Source: GCA-2748575 sp965222725 (GTDB lineage: Bacteria; Pseudomonadota; Gammaproteobacteria; Pseudomonadales; Ketobacteraceae). Taken from it: DNA of 64,000 nt. The stretch lies in NCBI GenBank assembly GCA_965222725.1, contig OZ244969.1, positions 1,116,001 to 1,180,000 on the forward strand, given 5' to 3'. A model generated the notes under the pieces. The model was not told the origin of the DNA, ran no database searches, and saw nothing but the letters and a program-made list of their open reading frames with translations. A program made the translations under genes and the position numbers. Shown piece by piece: positions 34,907 to 43,893 of this stretch (the first letter of the stretch is position 1; every line of letters starts with the position of its first letter).

Positions 34907-35647
34907 ATGCTGAATTCTGTGGTAATCACCGGTGCCTCTTCGGGCATTGGCAAAGCACTGGCCTTCGAGTTTGCGGCGCGGGGTTACAATCTGGGGCTGG
35001 TGGCGCGGCGCAAGGAAGTGCTGGATCAGATCAAGGCAGATATTGAATCATCCCACCAGATTCAGGTGGAAGTGGCCAGCTGCGATGTGGCGGATACGGA
35101 TTCGGTGTTCCCGGTGCTGGAAGATCTGAAAAAGCGCCTGAGCCAGATTGATATCGTGATTGCCAATGCGGGCATATCCGGTATCAATAAAACCGGCACC
35201 GGCAAGTTTGATAAAGACAAACAGATAATGGCGGTGAATGTGATCGGCGCCATGGCGACAGTAGATGCGGCAGCCCGTTTGTTTCGCCAGCAAAAGTATG
35301 GCCATATAGTGGGGATCAGTTCGGTGGCGGCTTTTGTCAGTATTCCCGGCAGTGCGGCCTACTCTGCGTCCAAGGCGGCACTGTCCAATTACCTTCAGGC
35401 AGTGGGGATTGAGTTACAGAAACATCATATCAAGGTCACTGCCGTGCATCCCGGCTTTGTCAAAACCGATCTGGCGCCCAATATGGAAAAGTATCCCTTT
35501 GTGATTGAAGCCGACAAGGCCGCCAAAGATATTGTTGACGGCATCCTGAAGGAAAAGAAAAATATTATTGTACCCAATATGCCCTGGAGCATTATCAAGC
35601 GTTTATTGCCGCTGGTGCCTGGCAGTATTATGGAAAAAGTATTCTGA
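34907..35647 (+). CDS. Short-chain dehydrogenase/reductase
   Basis: This 246-residue classical SDR has the cofactor loop TGASSGIGKALA at residues 6-17, NAG in IVIANAGISG, and the catalytic Ser/Tyr/Lys as GISSVAAF and YSASKAAL (YxxxK). A basic patch after the first strand (RRKEVL) favours NADP(H). AAAAAAAAGGAATCC precedes the ATG. The substrate cannot be predicted. The C-terminal part (WSIIKRLLPLVPGSIMEKVF) resembles SDRs acting on acyl chains. A bidirectional terminator follows. Confidence 0.9.
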   Translation: MLNSVVITGASSGIGKALAFEFAARGYNLGLVARRKEVLDQIKADIESSHQIQVEVASCDVADTDSVFPVLEDLKKRLSQIDIVIANAGISGINKTGTGKFDKDKQIMAVNVIGAMATVDAAARLFRQQKYGHIVGISSVAAFVSIPGSAAYSASKAALSNYLQAVGIELQKHHIKVTAVHPGFVKTDLAPNMEKYPFVIEADKAAKDIVDGILKEKKNIIVPNMPWSIIKRLLPLVPGSIMEKVF

Positions 35648-35680
35648 CCATTCTTACTTAAAACGCTTCTCTCAATACGC

Positions 35681-35706
35681 AAAAAGGGGCAGATGCCCCT
35701 TTTTTA
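35681..35706. terminator. Bidirectional terminator between the SDR and membrane protein genes
   Basis: AAAAAGGGGC (35681-35690), loop AGAT, GCCCC (35695-35699) then six T (35700-35705). A-rich and T-rich flanks serve both convergent genes. Confidence 0.88.
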
Positions 35707-35736
35707 ATCCATGCGAAAATTCATGTCTCGCCGGTG

Positions 35737-36471
35737 TTAATAACTTTCTATCCCGAACGTTTCCCGGTACATCACCGCAAAGCCAACCGCCATCATGGGT
35801 ACAGTCCATATCAGTCCCAGGCCCAGCGGAATCATACTGATGGCCAAAATCAGAGACATCACAAGCATAAACAGGAAAAACTTGAACCAGTGTTTGGCTA
35901 TAGCCTTTCGTGAAGTTTCCATGGCATCCCAGGGGCTCATGTCCCGGTCAACCACCAGGGGAATCGCCATCATATAAGCAATGCCAAGGTAAATGCCCGG
36001 GATAATCAACAGCAGAAAACCAATCATGATCATGATATTCATCAGGATAGAGGTCAGCAGCAACTTGCCGGTTTTGCCAAAGGCGGAAAACGCATCACCG
36101 AATTCCACGGGGTGCCCTTTCAGCTTTTTCATGCAAATAATAAAAATTCCCGCCATTACTGGTAACGTTACTACCATTATTACAACCTGCAAAAGCGGTT
36201 GCAGCAGCATCAGCATGGGCGAAGGTTCTGCGCTAGCAGTAGCAGGTATTGCCAGATAGACGAGCGCAGTAATAACTGCAAACAGGACTATGTACATCAG
36301 AATACCGGCACCAATAATATAGCGTTTTACGCCTTTGGTTTTTTCCCAGCCTTCTGATAAAACATCGGATAGATTAAAGTCGTAATTGCCGTTGATGGCA
36401 TCTTCCAGGCTCTGGCCGTTATCGGATTTACTGACCAGCTCGGATTGGGGGGTGGCATAGCTTTCGTTCAT
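35737..36471 (-). CDS. Polytopic membrane protein of unknown function (DUF975/YciC-like)
   Basis: The product is 244 residues from MNESYATPQSELV. The longer frame adds 17 unrelated residues, and GGAG lies seven bases before the ATG chosen. A polar N-terminal tail (about 50 residues, including SDVLSEGWEKTKGVKRYIIGAGI) precedes five or six membrane helices. There is a loop with FGDAFSAFGKTGKLLL and a LLLIIPGIYLGIAYMMAIPLVVDRDMSPWDAMETSRKAI segment. This pattern is shared by the DUF975/YciC-type families of small membrane proteins with no known activity. It is a single-gene unit, divergent from the GIY-YIG gene. Confidence 0.8.
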   Translation of the reverse strand: MNESYATPQSELVSKSDNGQSLEDAINGNYDFNLSDVLSEGWEKTKGVKRYIIGAGILMYIVLFAVITALVYLAIPATASAEPSPMLMLLQPLLQVVIMVVTLPVMAGIFIICMKKLKGHPVEFGDAFSAFGKTGKLLLTSILMNIMIMIGFLLLIIPGIYLGIAYMMAIPLVVDRDMSPWDAMETSRKAIAKHWFKFFLFMLVMSLILAISMIPLGLGLIWTVPMMAVGFAVMYRETFGIESY

Positions 36472-36585
36472 GAGTGGGCTCCATGTCCTATAGTGATTAT
36501 TCCTGCAGCATCTTTTATACAAGCCTGATTTAGGGTATAGATCAAGCTAAAACTGATTAAGATTCAATGAAAGTAGTGTAACCCT

Positions 36586-36897
36586 GTGACAAAAGAGACT
36601 GACCAGGCGACAGGATCCAACTGGTTTCTTTACCTGATTGAAGATGCAAAAGGGCGTTTTTACGCCGGTATTACCACTGATGTAGAACGGCGCTTTCAGG
36701 AACACTGTGATGTATTTGCCGGTGTGAGCGGCGCCAAAGGCGCCAAGTTTTTCCGTTCCAGCCAGCCTTTGCGGGTGGTATACCGGGAAGAATGCCGTGA
36801 CCGGGCGGAAGCGTCCCGGCGGGAACGGGCCCTGAAAGCCTTGCCCAAATCCAGAAAAATGGCACTGATTGCCGGAGTGCCTGTGGAGGATATCTGA
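36586..36897 (+). CDS. GIY-YIG nuclease family protein (YhbQ-like)
   Basis: This 103-residue protein carries FLYLIEDAKGRFYAGITTDVERRFQEH, the GIY-YIG motif region (here LYL and YAGIT with the catalytic Arg in VERR), and a later REECRDRAEASRRERALKAL with the catalytic Glu. It is a small stand-alone UPF0213/YhbQ-like domain. Family members are putative structure-specific nucleases. It starts with GTG and no clear ribosome binding site. Its stop overlaps the next ATG (TGATG). Confidence 0.88.
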   Translation: MTKETDQATGSNWFLYLIEDAKGRFYAGITTDVERRFQEHCDVFAGVSGAKGAKFFRSSQPLRVVYREECRDRAEASRRERALKALPKSRKMALIAGVPVEDI

Positions 36898-37676
36898 TGC
36901 AGCCTTACCTGTTATCCATTCCCCTTGCTCCTGTGTTGTACCTGCAGGGCAAGTACGCCAAAGCCATGACCCCCAAACTGCCGGAAGCGGAGGGTGATCG
37001 TGTGGGGCAGTGTGGGTCGGGTCCGGTGCTGAAGCTATTGGTGCTGGGGGATTCAGCCGCCGCCGGTGTGGGGGCCTCCCGGCAGGACCGGGCACTGGCA
37101 GGTGCTCTGGTGCGTCAACTCAGTGACCAGTATCAGGTGCAATGGCGGCTGCATGCCCGCACGGGCAACCAGACGCTGGATACGCTGAACGGCCTCGATG
37201 AACTGCCGGATGACAGCTTCGATGTGGTGGTGGTTTCCACGGGTGTGAACGATGTAACCGGTGGCGTAAATCTCACGATCTGGGCCAATCAGCTGCGGGA
37301 ATTGCACAGGCAGTTGCAGCAGCGTTTTGCCAGCCGGCTGGTGCTGTTTTCCGGCGTGCCCCCCATGGGGCGTTTTCTGGCATTACCGCAACCCCTGCGG
37401 GCCTTTATGGGATTGCGCGCCAGTCTGTTTGATCTGCAACTGCAGAAAACCGTGATTGCCTTGCCGGGCGCTGCCTATCTGGCCGTGGATGCCGAGTTTG
37501 ATGACCGGTCACTGGCGGAGGATGGCTTCCACCCCAGTGAACATGCCTATGAACGCTGGGCGGAAAAACTGGGGTTGCGACTCAAGGGTGCCTTGCTGGC
37601 GCTGGAGGTGGCGGTAGAGCCCCCCGACAGCTATCTTCCTGATCAATCCCTGAAGCAGGCGACGGAAAAAAGCTGA
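36897..37676 (+). CDS. SGNH/GDSL-type hydrolase
   Basis: This 259-residue protein has the SGNH blocks: LVLGDSAAAGVG (block I, catalytic Ser), a Gly in RTGNQT (block II), STGVNDV (block III, Asn), and DGFHPSEHAY (block V, Asp and His). The family includes esterases and lipases. The N-terminus (LLSIPLAPVLYLQGKYAKAM) is hydrophobic, without a clear cleavage site, and may anchor or associate with the membrane. It is translationally coupled to the GIY-YIG gene by a one-base overlap, a pairing that need not be functional. Confidence 0.88.
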   Translation: MQPYLLSIPLAPVLYLQGKYAKAMTPKLPEAEGDRVGQCGSGPVLKLLVLGDSAAAGVGASRQDRALAGALVRQLSDQYQVQWRLHARTGNQTLDTLNGLDELPDDSFDVVVVSTGVNDVTGGVNLTIWANQLRELHRQLQQRFASRLVLFSGVPPMGRFLALPQPLRAFMGLRASLFDLQLQKTVIALPGAAYLAVDAEFDDRSLAEDGFHPSEHAYERWAEKLGLRLKGALLALEVAVEPPDSYLPDQSLKQATEKS

Positions 37677-37717
37677 CGGGGGCCGTGTTCATCTTTTAAT
37701 GGTTTAGGTGTTACCGC

Positions 37718-39268
37718 TTATTCGCTGGAAAGCTGAATGGCGCCGGTTACCGTACCCGACCAGATATCCCCAAAAGGGCCTACCTGTGTGCCGGCATAAA
37801 AGCTGTTATGCCAGAACCAGCGCGACATGGGGCGGTAGAACACCGAATCCCCCGTATCCCAGTCCAGGGCTTCCAGATTCCAGACACTGTTGCGCTGACC
37901 AATACAATAGAACAGGTTGCTGGCTTCACTCATGGTGGGAATGCCGTTGGGGCAGCTGATATCCGGGTTCACCCAGGCGGTATCCAGGGTGCGGGTGTCA
38001 GGATTCCATTCGAATTTATGCACACCATAGGGTGCGTATTTCGGGGTATTGCTGAAGAATACCACCCAGCCATTGATCAGATTGGAGATCAGCGGGTTGT
38101 TGGACTGGGCGATATCGGAGCCGTAGTCATTACTCACTACCACTGCACCATAGCCCCGCACCATCACCGATTGTTCGGAGGCTGACAGGGTGCGCAACGG
38201 GTCGCCATAATCCACCGGTACTTCTGCTGCAATACGGATATCCTTGCCGGGGGCGATAGGCTCCCAGTCCGCCGGAATCTGGTCCCGCCAGAACAGGACT
38301 AAATTGGTAATAGCCTGGCCATCGGTAATCACCACAAATTTGTCCTGATCGCCCACGCCCATCAGCGACGGGGTTGAGCCGGAGCCTGCCCCCAGGCGAC
38401 CTGGCACCTGCACGTCGGCGCCGTTTTCATAGTCCGCCTGCCAGGCGCCGGTGGCCGGGTCCAGGCTCAGTTCGGCGCCGGTCCACTGTACCCGGTACAT
38501 GCGCTCGCTGGTTACCACATAAATGCCGCCGTCTTCGTCCACGGCAATGGAGTTGGACACAATCTCTCCGGTTTCACTGTCCCCCAGCCAGAGGTAGTGC
38601 AGCTCGGTGAAATCCCGGGACAACACCGCCACGGTGCCCCGCTTGGTGGCCATGGCAATATAGCCGTCGTAGGTCATGTTAATGCCCACGATGGGATCGT
38701 CCTTGGTGCTTCCCCGTAGTGCTTCCTCCGGCATATTGTAAGTGTCGGCCAGCATGATGTCGGAGAAAGGGTCGCCTGCCACCGAATCGGCGTAGGCGTA
38801 AAGTTTGCCGGAGCCGGGTACGTAAAACCGGTTATCGCGATCAAGAATGGTATAAGCCCCGGTAATGGCGTTCACCAGATTAATGCCGTCGGGTTTGCGC
38901 AGGCGGTGAATGCGGCGCTGTCCGGTGGGGGTGGCCTCCAGCTTGTAAACGTAATCGATACTGGAGCCCCAGGCCACGGTGGTGCCGTCATCATAGGGAG
39001 CCGACATGGCCAGGGTAATGTTCACTGCGCCGGTGTTTTCATAATCAGGAAAGCGGGTGGTTTCCGCAGACGTGGGGCCGGGTAAAGGCGAGGATCCCTG
39101 CACGTAGGGGGTGCGGTGGCTCATGGGCCAGGCGGAATCCGCCAGATAGTCATTTTGAGGTGGCTCGTTAATGCCGAAGTCGGCGGACATGGCTGGAATG
39201 GGCAGGCTGCAGAGCAATGTCAGGCTGCCGGTCATCAGCATTTTTGTTGTTTTGCTGCTGAGTGTCAT
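37718..39268 (-). CDS. Secreted propeller-like protein of unknown function
   Basis: This 516-residue exported protein has a signal peptide (MLMTGSLTLLCSLPIPAMSA). The rest shows repeated strand motifs with glycine and aspartate turns (GYIAMATKRGTVAVLSRDF, GGIYVVTSERMYRV, KFVVITDG), like a quinoprotein or SMP-30-type beta-propeller, but lacks recognised cofactor ligands. Two late cysteines (DISCPNG, LFYCIGQ) may form a disulfide. It is divergent from an AraC regulator, with 158 bp between starts, and is therefore a likely target of it. GAGGGAAACCCA precedes the ATG. Confidence 0.72.
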   Translation of the reverse strand: MTLSSKTTKMLMTGSLTLLCSLPIPAMSADFGINEPPQNDYLADSAWPMSHRTPYVQGSSPLPGPTSAETTRFPDYENTGAVNITLAMSAPYDDGTTVAWGSSIDYVYKLEATPTGQRRIHRLRKPDGINLVNAITGAYTILDRDNRFYVPGSGKLYAYADSVAGDPFSDIMLADTYNMPEEALRGSTKDDPIVGINMTYDGYIAMATKRGTVAVLSRDFTELHYLWLGDSETGEIVSNSIAVDEDGGIYVVTSERMYRVQWTGAELSLDPATGAWQADYENGADVQVPGRLGAGSGSTPSLMGVGDQDKFVVITDGQAITNLVLFWRDQIPADWEPIAPGKDIRIAAEVPVDYGDPLRTLSASEQSVMVRGYGAVVVSNDYGSDIAQSNNPLISNLINGWVVFFSNTPKYAPYGVHKFEWNPDTRTLDTAWVNPDISCPNGIPTMSEASNLFYCIGQRNSVWNLEALDWDTGDSVFYRPMSRWFWHNSFYAGTQVGPFGDIWSGTVTGAIQLSSE

Positions 39269-39426
39269 TGGGTTTCCCTCGTTGTGGTTATATTGCCTGT
39301 TGGCTTGTTCAGGTCTGGGAACAGGTTACTGGGGAATACCAGGGAATAGTGCTCCGGGAGCGGCGAAGATTTACCAATTTACGACACTCATGGTATGTTG
39401 AGGGATCTTTTACCGGACAGGCACCT

Positions 39427-40449
39427 ATGACCACCACCTCTTCCCCTTCTCCCGCAAGGGCCACCACTATCGGCACCTGGGCTAATGCCATTATCCGTGC
39501 CCTGGACAGTTACGGTGTGGATGGCGTGGCCTTATGTCGGGAGGCGGGCATTGACGTGCAGCGCACCACCGATCCCAATTACCGGATTCCTGTCAGCGTT
39601 ATGACACCTCTGTGGCGTCGGGCAGTGGAACTCAGTGGCGATGGTGCTTTCGGGCTACGGGTAGCGGAGCATGTTTCCCCCACCACCTTTCATGCCCTGG
39701 GCTTTGCCTCTCTGGCCAGTCGTAATTTTCAGGACGTGGCCCGGCTGATCGTGAACAATGTGGCCGTGGTCAGCGAGGTGGCCAAAGTACGTTTGCAGAT
39801 GAAGCCGGATCAGATCTGGTTTTACGTGGATATTCTGGAAGACGGGCCCGAGGTGAGCGATGAAGCCGTCGATGCGTTTCTGGGCTCGCTGATTTATATC
39901 GGCCGGCATTTTGTGGGTGCGGAATTGCCGTTAACGGAGGTGCGGCTGCGCCGGCCGGACACGGGTATCGCCCAACAGTTTGAAGCCTTTTTCCGCACCC
40001 CGGTGCATTTTTCCTGCGAGGCCAATGCGTTGGTGGGGCCGCTCAGTGCCGCCAGCCAGCTGATGCCCGGTTACAATCCGATGCTGGTAGAAGCCAACGA
40101 AAAACTGCTGAACGAATACCGGGCCACCCAGTCCCGCTCGCTGGTGGCCCGGGTGGAACAGCAGATTGAAACCCTGTTGCCGGAAGAACCGGTGCAACAG
40201 CTGGTGGCGCAACAGCTGCACATGAGTGTGCGTAAACTGCAGCGGGCACTGGAGAAAGAAGAGACCTCCTATCAGCAGATTCTGGATCAGTACCGGGAAC
40301 GGAAAGCCCGGGCACTGCTGAAAGAAAACCGGGTCAGCGTAAAAGAAATTGCCTGGCAACTGGGGTTTGCCAATCAGAGCGCCTTTACCCGCGCCTTTAA
40401 ACGCTGGACCGGTAAAACACCGCGGCAAACCCAGGGAAGCGCTGAATAA
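39427..40449 (+). CDS. AraC family transcriptional regulator (OruR/AraC_N type)
   Basis: The product is 340 residues from MTTTSSPSPARATT. A longer upstream frame would overlap the divergent gene's leader with non-conserved residues. The N-terminal domain matches the arabinose-binding-like AraC_N type (FGLRVAEHVSPTTFHALGFASLASRNFQDVARL). The C-terminal double helix-turn-helix is seen as LHMSVRKLQRALEKEETSYQQIL and VSVKEIAWQLGFANQSAFTRAFKRWTGKTPRQ. Such regulators usually respond to small hydrophobic or amino-acid ligands. It faces the secreted propeller-like gene. A similar regulator is encoded at 59.9-60.9 kb. Confidence 0.92.
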   Translation: MTTTSSPSPARATTIGTWANAIIRALDSYGVDGVALCREAGIDVQRTTDPNYRIPVSVMTPLWRRAVELSGDGAFGLRVAEHVSPTTFHALGFASLASRNFQDVARLIVNNVAVVSEVAKVRLQMKPDQIWFYVDILEDGPEVSDEAVDAFLGSLIYIGRHFVGAELPLTEVRLRRPDTGIAQQFEAFFRTPVHFSCEANALVGPLSAASQLMPGYNPMLVEANEKLLNEYRATQSRSLVARVEQQIETLLPEEPVQQLVAQQLHMSVRKLQRALEKEETSYQQILDQYRERKARALLKENRVSVKEIAWQLGFANQSAFTRAFKRWTGKTPRQTQGSAE

Positions 40450-40669
40450 GTCTGTGCGGATTCAGTCTCTGTTGCCTCTGACTATACCGCTTGATCTTTC
40501 GGACAGAAATACAGGTAGCTATCACTTTATTCTGTGAGCGTCAATCCTCCTTAAGCACCCCTTTGCTTTTGAACAGCTGTGCAATAATCCGCGGGAGCCG
40601 TGAATTACGGCTCAATATCACGGGAAGGTATTTCTTTTTTCAGACCGCCGGAGGCATAAGGAACCCTCA

Positions 40670-42049
40670 ATGAATATTTCACTCGCACACCTCGCACTAC
40701 CCTTGCCATTGCGCATGCTGGCACTGATGCTGGTAGCCGCATTCATGACCGGCTGCGACAAGCCACCACCCACCAACGAAGAAATTTTTGTGAACCCGCC
40801 CGCCAGTACTCAGTTTGAGTCCGACAGCGGCGAGGTCATGCTGAGTCAGCTCAGTTCCACCACCGTGTGTTACACCACCGACAGCAGCGACCCACAAATC
40901 AGCGGCGGCAACTGTGGCGGCGGTACCACCCTGGAATATCAAAGCAGCATTCTGCTGGCCTGTGCCAGCGGCGAAACCGGTGAATCCGTTATCCGCGAAG
41001 TCAAACTGGCCTTTGAATGGCAGCAACGTTCCGGCACGACCCTGGAAAACCGGGATGCCCTGTTCTTCCTGAACTGTAATAACAGCGGCGGTGGTACCGA
41101 CACCGATGGTGACGGCATTCCTGATGTCAACGATAACTGTCCGTCCGAGTACAACCCGAATCAGGAAGATGACGACGACGATGGTGTTGGCGATCTCTGT
41201 GACTTCGATCAGGATAACGATGGTATCGATGATGACGCGGATAACTGCCCGGCGGATGCCAACCCTGATCAGGCGGACGGCGACAACGATAACATTGGTG
41301 ATGTGTGTGATACCGATGCTGACAATGACGGCGTTGCCAATGAAGAAGACAACTGTCCCTATGCACCCAACGCCGGTCAGGAAGATGGTGATGGTATAGG
41401 CGACGCCTGTGATTCCCTGTTTGATACCGATGGCGACGGCGTGGCGGATGATGTGGATAACTGTCCGGATACCCCGAATGCGGATCAGGCCGATTCAGAT
41501 CTGGATGGTATTGGTGATGTGTGTGATGCACCGGATCACGTCGGTACCGATAAATTCTTCTACGACTACCTGGATTTGCTGGATCGCTTGCTGGATATCA
41601 TGCAGTGCAAATACAACAGCTGTAATCCCCCGGACGGTACCTTTAACTGGTCCATTGATGCGTCCAATTCCGAACTGGAAGCCGGCTCCGCCAACTGGAA
41701 AGCGACTATCAATACCCTCTTCCCGCCCACGGCCAGAATGACCTTTACCGCCAACAATGCCATGCTGGACAGTTGCGTGGGTAACGGTTCTGCCTCCGGT
41801 GTTCTTAACAGCACCGCTACTGGCCCGCTCAATACCGGCACACCCATCGAGTTTAACTGCGACGGTTTGAGCGGTTATATCGAGATGCGCCTGAACCTGA
41901 CCGTCGGTGAAGTCACCGGTGGTTATTATGATGCCTACTGCCTGGAAGCGGAGTGTGAAGCCACTGCCGTGCGGTACCGTATTATTGGCGTTGATGCCGA
42001 TGACGAGCTGGTTTATTCCCGTGAAGTGCTGGGTAATATTCTGCCCTGA
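40670..42049 (+). CDS. Lipoprotein with thrombospondin type 3 calcium-binding repeats
   Basis: The protein has 459 residues. A signal sequence (LRMLALMLVAAFMTGC) ends in a lipobox cysteine at residue 27. Residues about 40-80 resemble the chitobiase C-terminal beta domain (VMLSQLSSTTVCYTTDSSDP). Residues about 145-290 hold five thrombospondin type 3 repeats (pattern DxDxDGxxDxxDNCPxxxNxxQ, DGIGDVCD), which bind calcium. The C-terminal 170 residues have paired cysteines and no recognised domain. OmpA-like porins carry the same repeats, but no OmpA domain is present. AAGGAACCC precedes the ATG. A strong terminator follows. Confidence 0.85.
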   Translation: MNISLAHLALPLPLRMLALMLVAAFMTGCDKPPPTNEEIFVNPPASTQFESDSGEVMLSQLSSTTVCYTTDSSDPQISGGNCGGGTTLEYQSSILLACASGETGESVIREVKLAFEWQQRSGTTLENRDALFFLNCNNSGGGTDTDGDGIPDVNDNCPSEYNPNQEDDDDDGVGDLCDFDQDNDGIDDDADNCPADANPDQADGDNDNIGDVCDTDADNDGVANEEDNCPYAPNAGQEDGDGIGDACDSLFDTDGDGVADDVDNCPDTPNADQADSDLDGIGDVCDAPDHVGTDKFFYDYLDLLDRLLDIMQCKYNSCNPPDGTFNWSIDASNSELEAGSANWKATINTLFPPTARMTFTANNAMLDSCVGNGSASGVLNSTATGPLNTGTPIEFNCDGLSGYIEMRLNLTVGEVTGGYYDAYCLEAECEATAVRYRIIGVDADDELVYSREVLGNILP

Positions 42050-42072
42050 TACCGGAATAGTCAGTAGCTATA

Positions 42073-42116
42073 AAAACGGGCGCCTGTTGTTGTGACAGGC
42101 GCCCGTTTTATTTTTC
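42073..42116 (+). terminator. Rho-independent terminator after the TSP3 lipoprotein
   Basis: AAAACGGGCGCCTGT (42073-42087) and ACAGGCGCCCGTTTT (42095-42109) form a 15-pair stem followed by ATTTTT. The A-rich left flank also suits the convergent gene. Confidence 0.93.
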
Positions 42117-42132
42117 GTTTTGCAAAACGTTC

Positions 42133-43008
42133 TTAGTAGGTGATTATCTCGATACCGGGATTGACGCTCTGGCTGATATGGGGCTCCGCAGTCACTACAA
42201 AATCCGGGTCCACCCAGTACAGGGAGGTGCGTAACGACGCACTCAGGTAACGAAAGTCATCCATGGTACGGGCATGAATAATCACGGCAGCATTTTCACT
42301 GATGATTTTTGAACTGATGCTGTCCAGTTGCAGATTGATTTCCTGGGAGCGGGTATCGATCTGGCTTTGTTTCAGACTGAGAAAATTGGGGTTGTCATTT
42401 ACCGGCGTAGGTTCTTCTGCCACCGGCGGTTCCGGCTCTGGTGGTACTTCGGTTTCCGGTGCTTCGGGTTCAGGCTTCTGGGCTACCGGTTGGCTGGCGG
42501 ATTCCTCGCGGGCCTTTTCCAGGCTTTCCTGTTGCACCAGAATGTCCAGCAGGCCGAGAATCACGTCTTCCTTTGCATCCAGCGCGCCGGAAGGCACCTG
42601 CAGGCTGCGAGCGGTATTAATGTATTTCAGAGCCACTTCCAGGTCGCGGCGCTGGGGCGGGTTGTTTCTTTTCAGGCGCCGGTCGGCCAATATCAGGTAG
42701 CGGTCGATCACTTCCTTCTCGTAGCCGGCAATGGCGGGGTCACCGGGATTCTGGCGGCGCAAGGCTTCAATTTTTTCAATGGCATTGTTGCCTTTGGGTT
42801 TGGACAGCCGGTTGGCAGCGAGGTCGGCTTCAATCTGATCATGAAGGCTCAGCGGTGGTGCCGGCGTTTCCGGCTCGGGAGTTTCGGTTGCCTGCGGTTC
42901 CGGTTGCGGCTGTGCGCCGGTATCCCAGATTTCTTTCGGCATGGACTGACAAGCGCACAGCGAGCCCGCCAGTATCACAGTAATAAACATCTGATTCGCA
43001 GGTTTCAT
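42133..43008 (-). CDS. Proline-rich lipoprotein of unknown function (linked to znu locus)
   Basis: The protein has 291 residues. A signal sequence (MFITVILAGSLCAC) ends at a lipobox LCAC. A Pro/Glu-rich linker (QPQPEPQATETPEPETPAP) precedes a helical domain (about 55-165, with RRQNPGDPAIAGYEKEVIDRYLILADRRLKRN resembling tetratricopeptide-like helices). A second Pro/Glu linker follows. A C-terminal domain (about 225-291, VIIHARTMDDFRYLSASLRTSL) ends with VNPGIEIITY. It lies downstream of znuB, 93 bp away, the position of PA5502 in P. aeruginosa. A role in zinc uptake is not shown. Confidence 0.75.
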   Translation of the reverse strand: MKPANQMFITVILAGSLCACQSMPKEIWDTGAQPQPEPQATETPEPETPAPPLSLHDQIEADLAANRLSKPKGNNAIEKIEALRRQNPGDPAIAGYEKEVIDRYLILADRRLKRNNPPQRRDLEVALKYINTARSLQVPSGALDAKEDVILGLLDILVQQESLEKAREESASQPVAQKPEPEAPETEVPPEPEPPVAEEPTPVNDNPNFLSLKQSQIDTRSQEINLQLDSISSKIISENAAVIIHARTMDDFRYLSASLRTSLYWVDPDFVVTAEPHISQSVNPGIEIITY

Positions 43009-43101
43009 ACCCCACCCTTTTTTATTGCCTGGTATTTTATTGCGTGGTTTTTTGTTTGTCGGTTGTTTGCCACTTGGGTCTTCATCACTTAAACACTGGT
43101 G

Positions 43102-43893
43102 TCAGGAATCCTTTTCCGGCTTCAACTGACTTGCTGCAAATAGTAAGCAGGCACAGAGCACAATGCCAGGGCCTGTGGGAGTATCCCATAAAAATGACGT
43201 CATCAAACCCGCGATGACGGCTAACAGTCCGATGATCGATGCCATAAAGGCCATTTGCTCTGGTGTGCTGGCCAGTCGCCGGGCGCTGGCTGCCGGAATA
43301 ATCAGCATGGCCGTAATCAGCAGGGCGCCCACCACTTTCATTCCCACTGCCACCAGCAACGCCAGCATAATCAGTAACAGGGTTCGCATGCGGTGAATGG
43401 ATACCCCTTCCGCCCGGGCGATTTCACTGCTCACCAGTGTGTTGAGCAGATCATCCCAGCAACGCCACAGGAGTATTGCCAGCAACACACAAATGCCCGC
43501 CACCCACAACACATCCTGATAATTCACCGCCAGCAGATCACCGAACAGGAATGCCATTAAATCGACTCGCATATCGCTGAGCTGGCTGGCAATCACCAGG
43601 CCGGTGGCCAGTGTGCCGTGAGCGATAATACCCAGTATAGTATCGTTCGCCAGTTTGTTCTGACGCTGGCTGAAGCCCAGCACCAGTGCCACCGCCATGG
43701 TGGTAAAGAGTACACCAAACAGGGGTTTGATGCTCAGCAGCAAACCGATGGTCATACCCATGAGTGAGGAGTGCGCCAGAGTATCGCCGAAATAGGACAT
43801 GCGCCCCCACACCACAAAACTGCCCAGCGGACCGCTGATGGCTGCCAGCATCAGTCCCACCAGCAGCGAAGGCAACAGAATATCAATGATCAT
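43102..43893 (-). CDS. znuB: Zinc ABC transporter permease ZnuB
   Basis: The product is 263 residues from MIIDILLPSLLVG. The longer frame to 44019 lies wholly inside znuC and was rejected because the ATG at 43893 gives the N-terminus expected for ZnuB. It has seven or eight membrane helices and the conserved GPLGSFVVWGRMSYFGDTLAHSSLMG, the ABC-3 family signature. SEIARAEGVSIHRMR is the cytoplasmic loop that contacts the ATPase. It imports Zn2+ across the inner membrane. The start overlaps the end of znuC by 11 bp. Confidence 0.95.
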   Translation of the reverse strand: MIIDILLPSLLVGLMLAAISGPLGSFVVWGRMSYFGDTLAHSSLMGMTIGLLLSIKPLFGVLFTTMAVALVLGFSQRQNKLANDTILGIIAHGTLATGLVIASQLSDMRVDLMAFLFGDLLAVNYQDVLWVAGICVLLAILLWRCWDDLLNTLVSSEIARAEGVSIHRMRTLLLIMLALLVAVGMKVVGALLITAMLIIPAASARRLASTPEQMAFMASIIGLLAVIAGLMTSFLWDTPTGPGIVLCACLLFAASQLKPEKDS

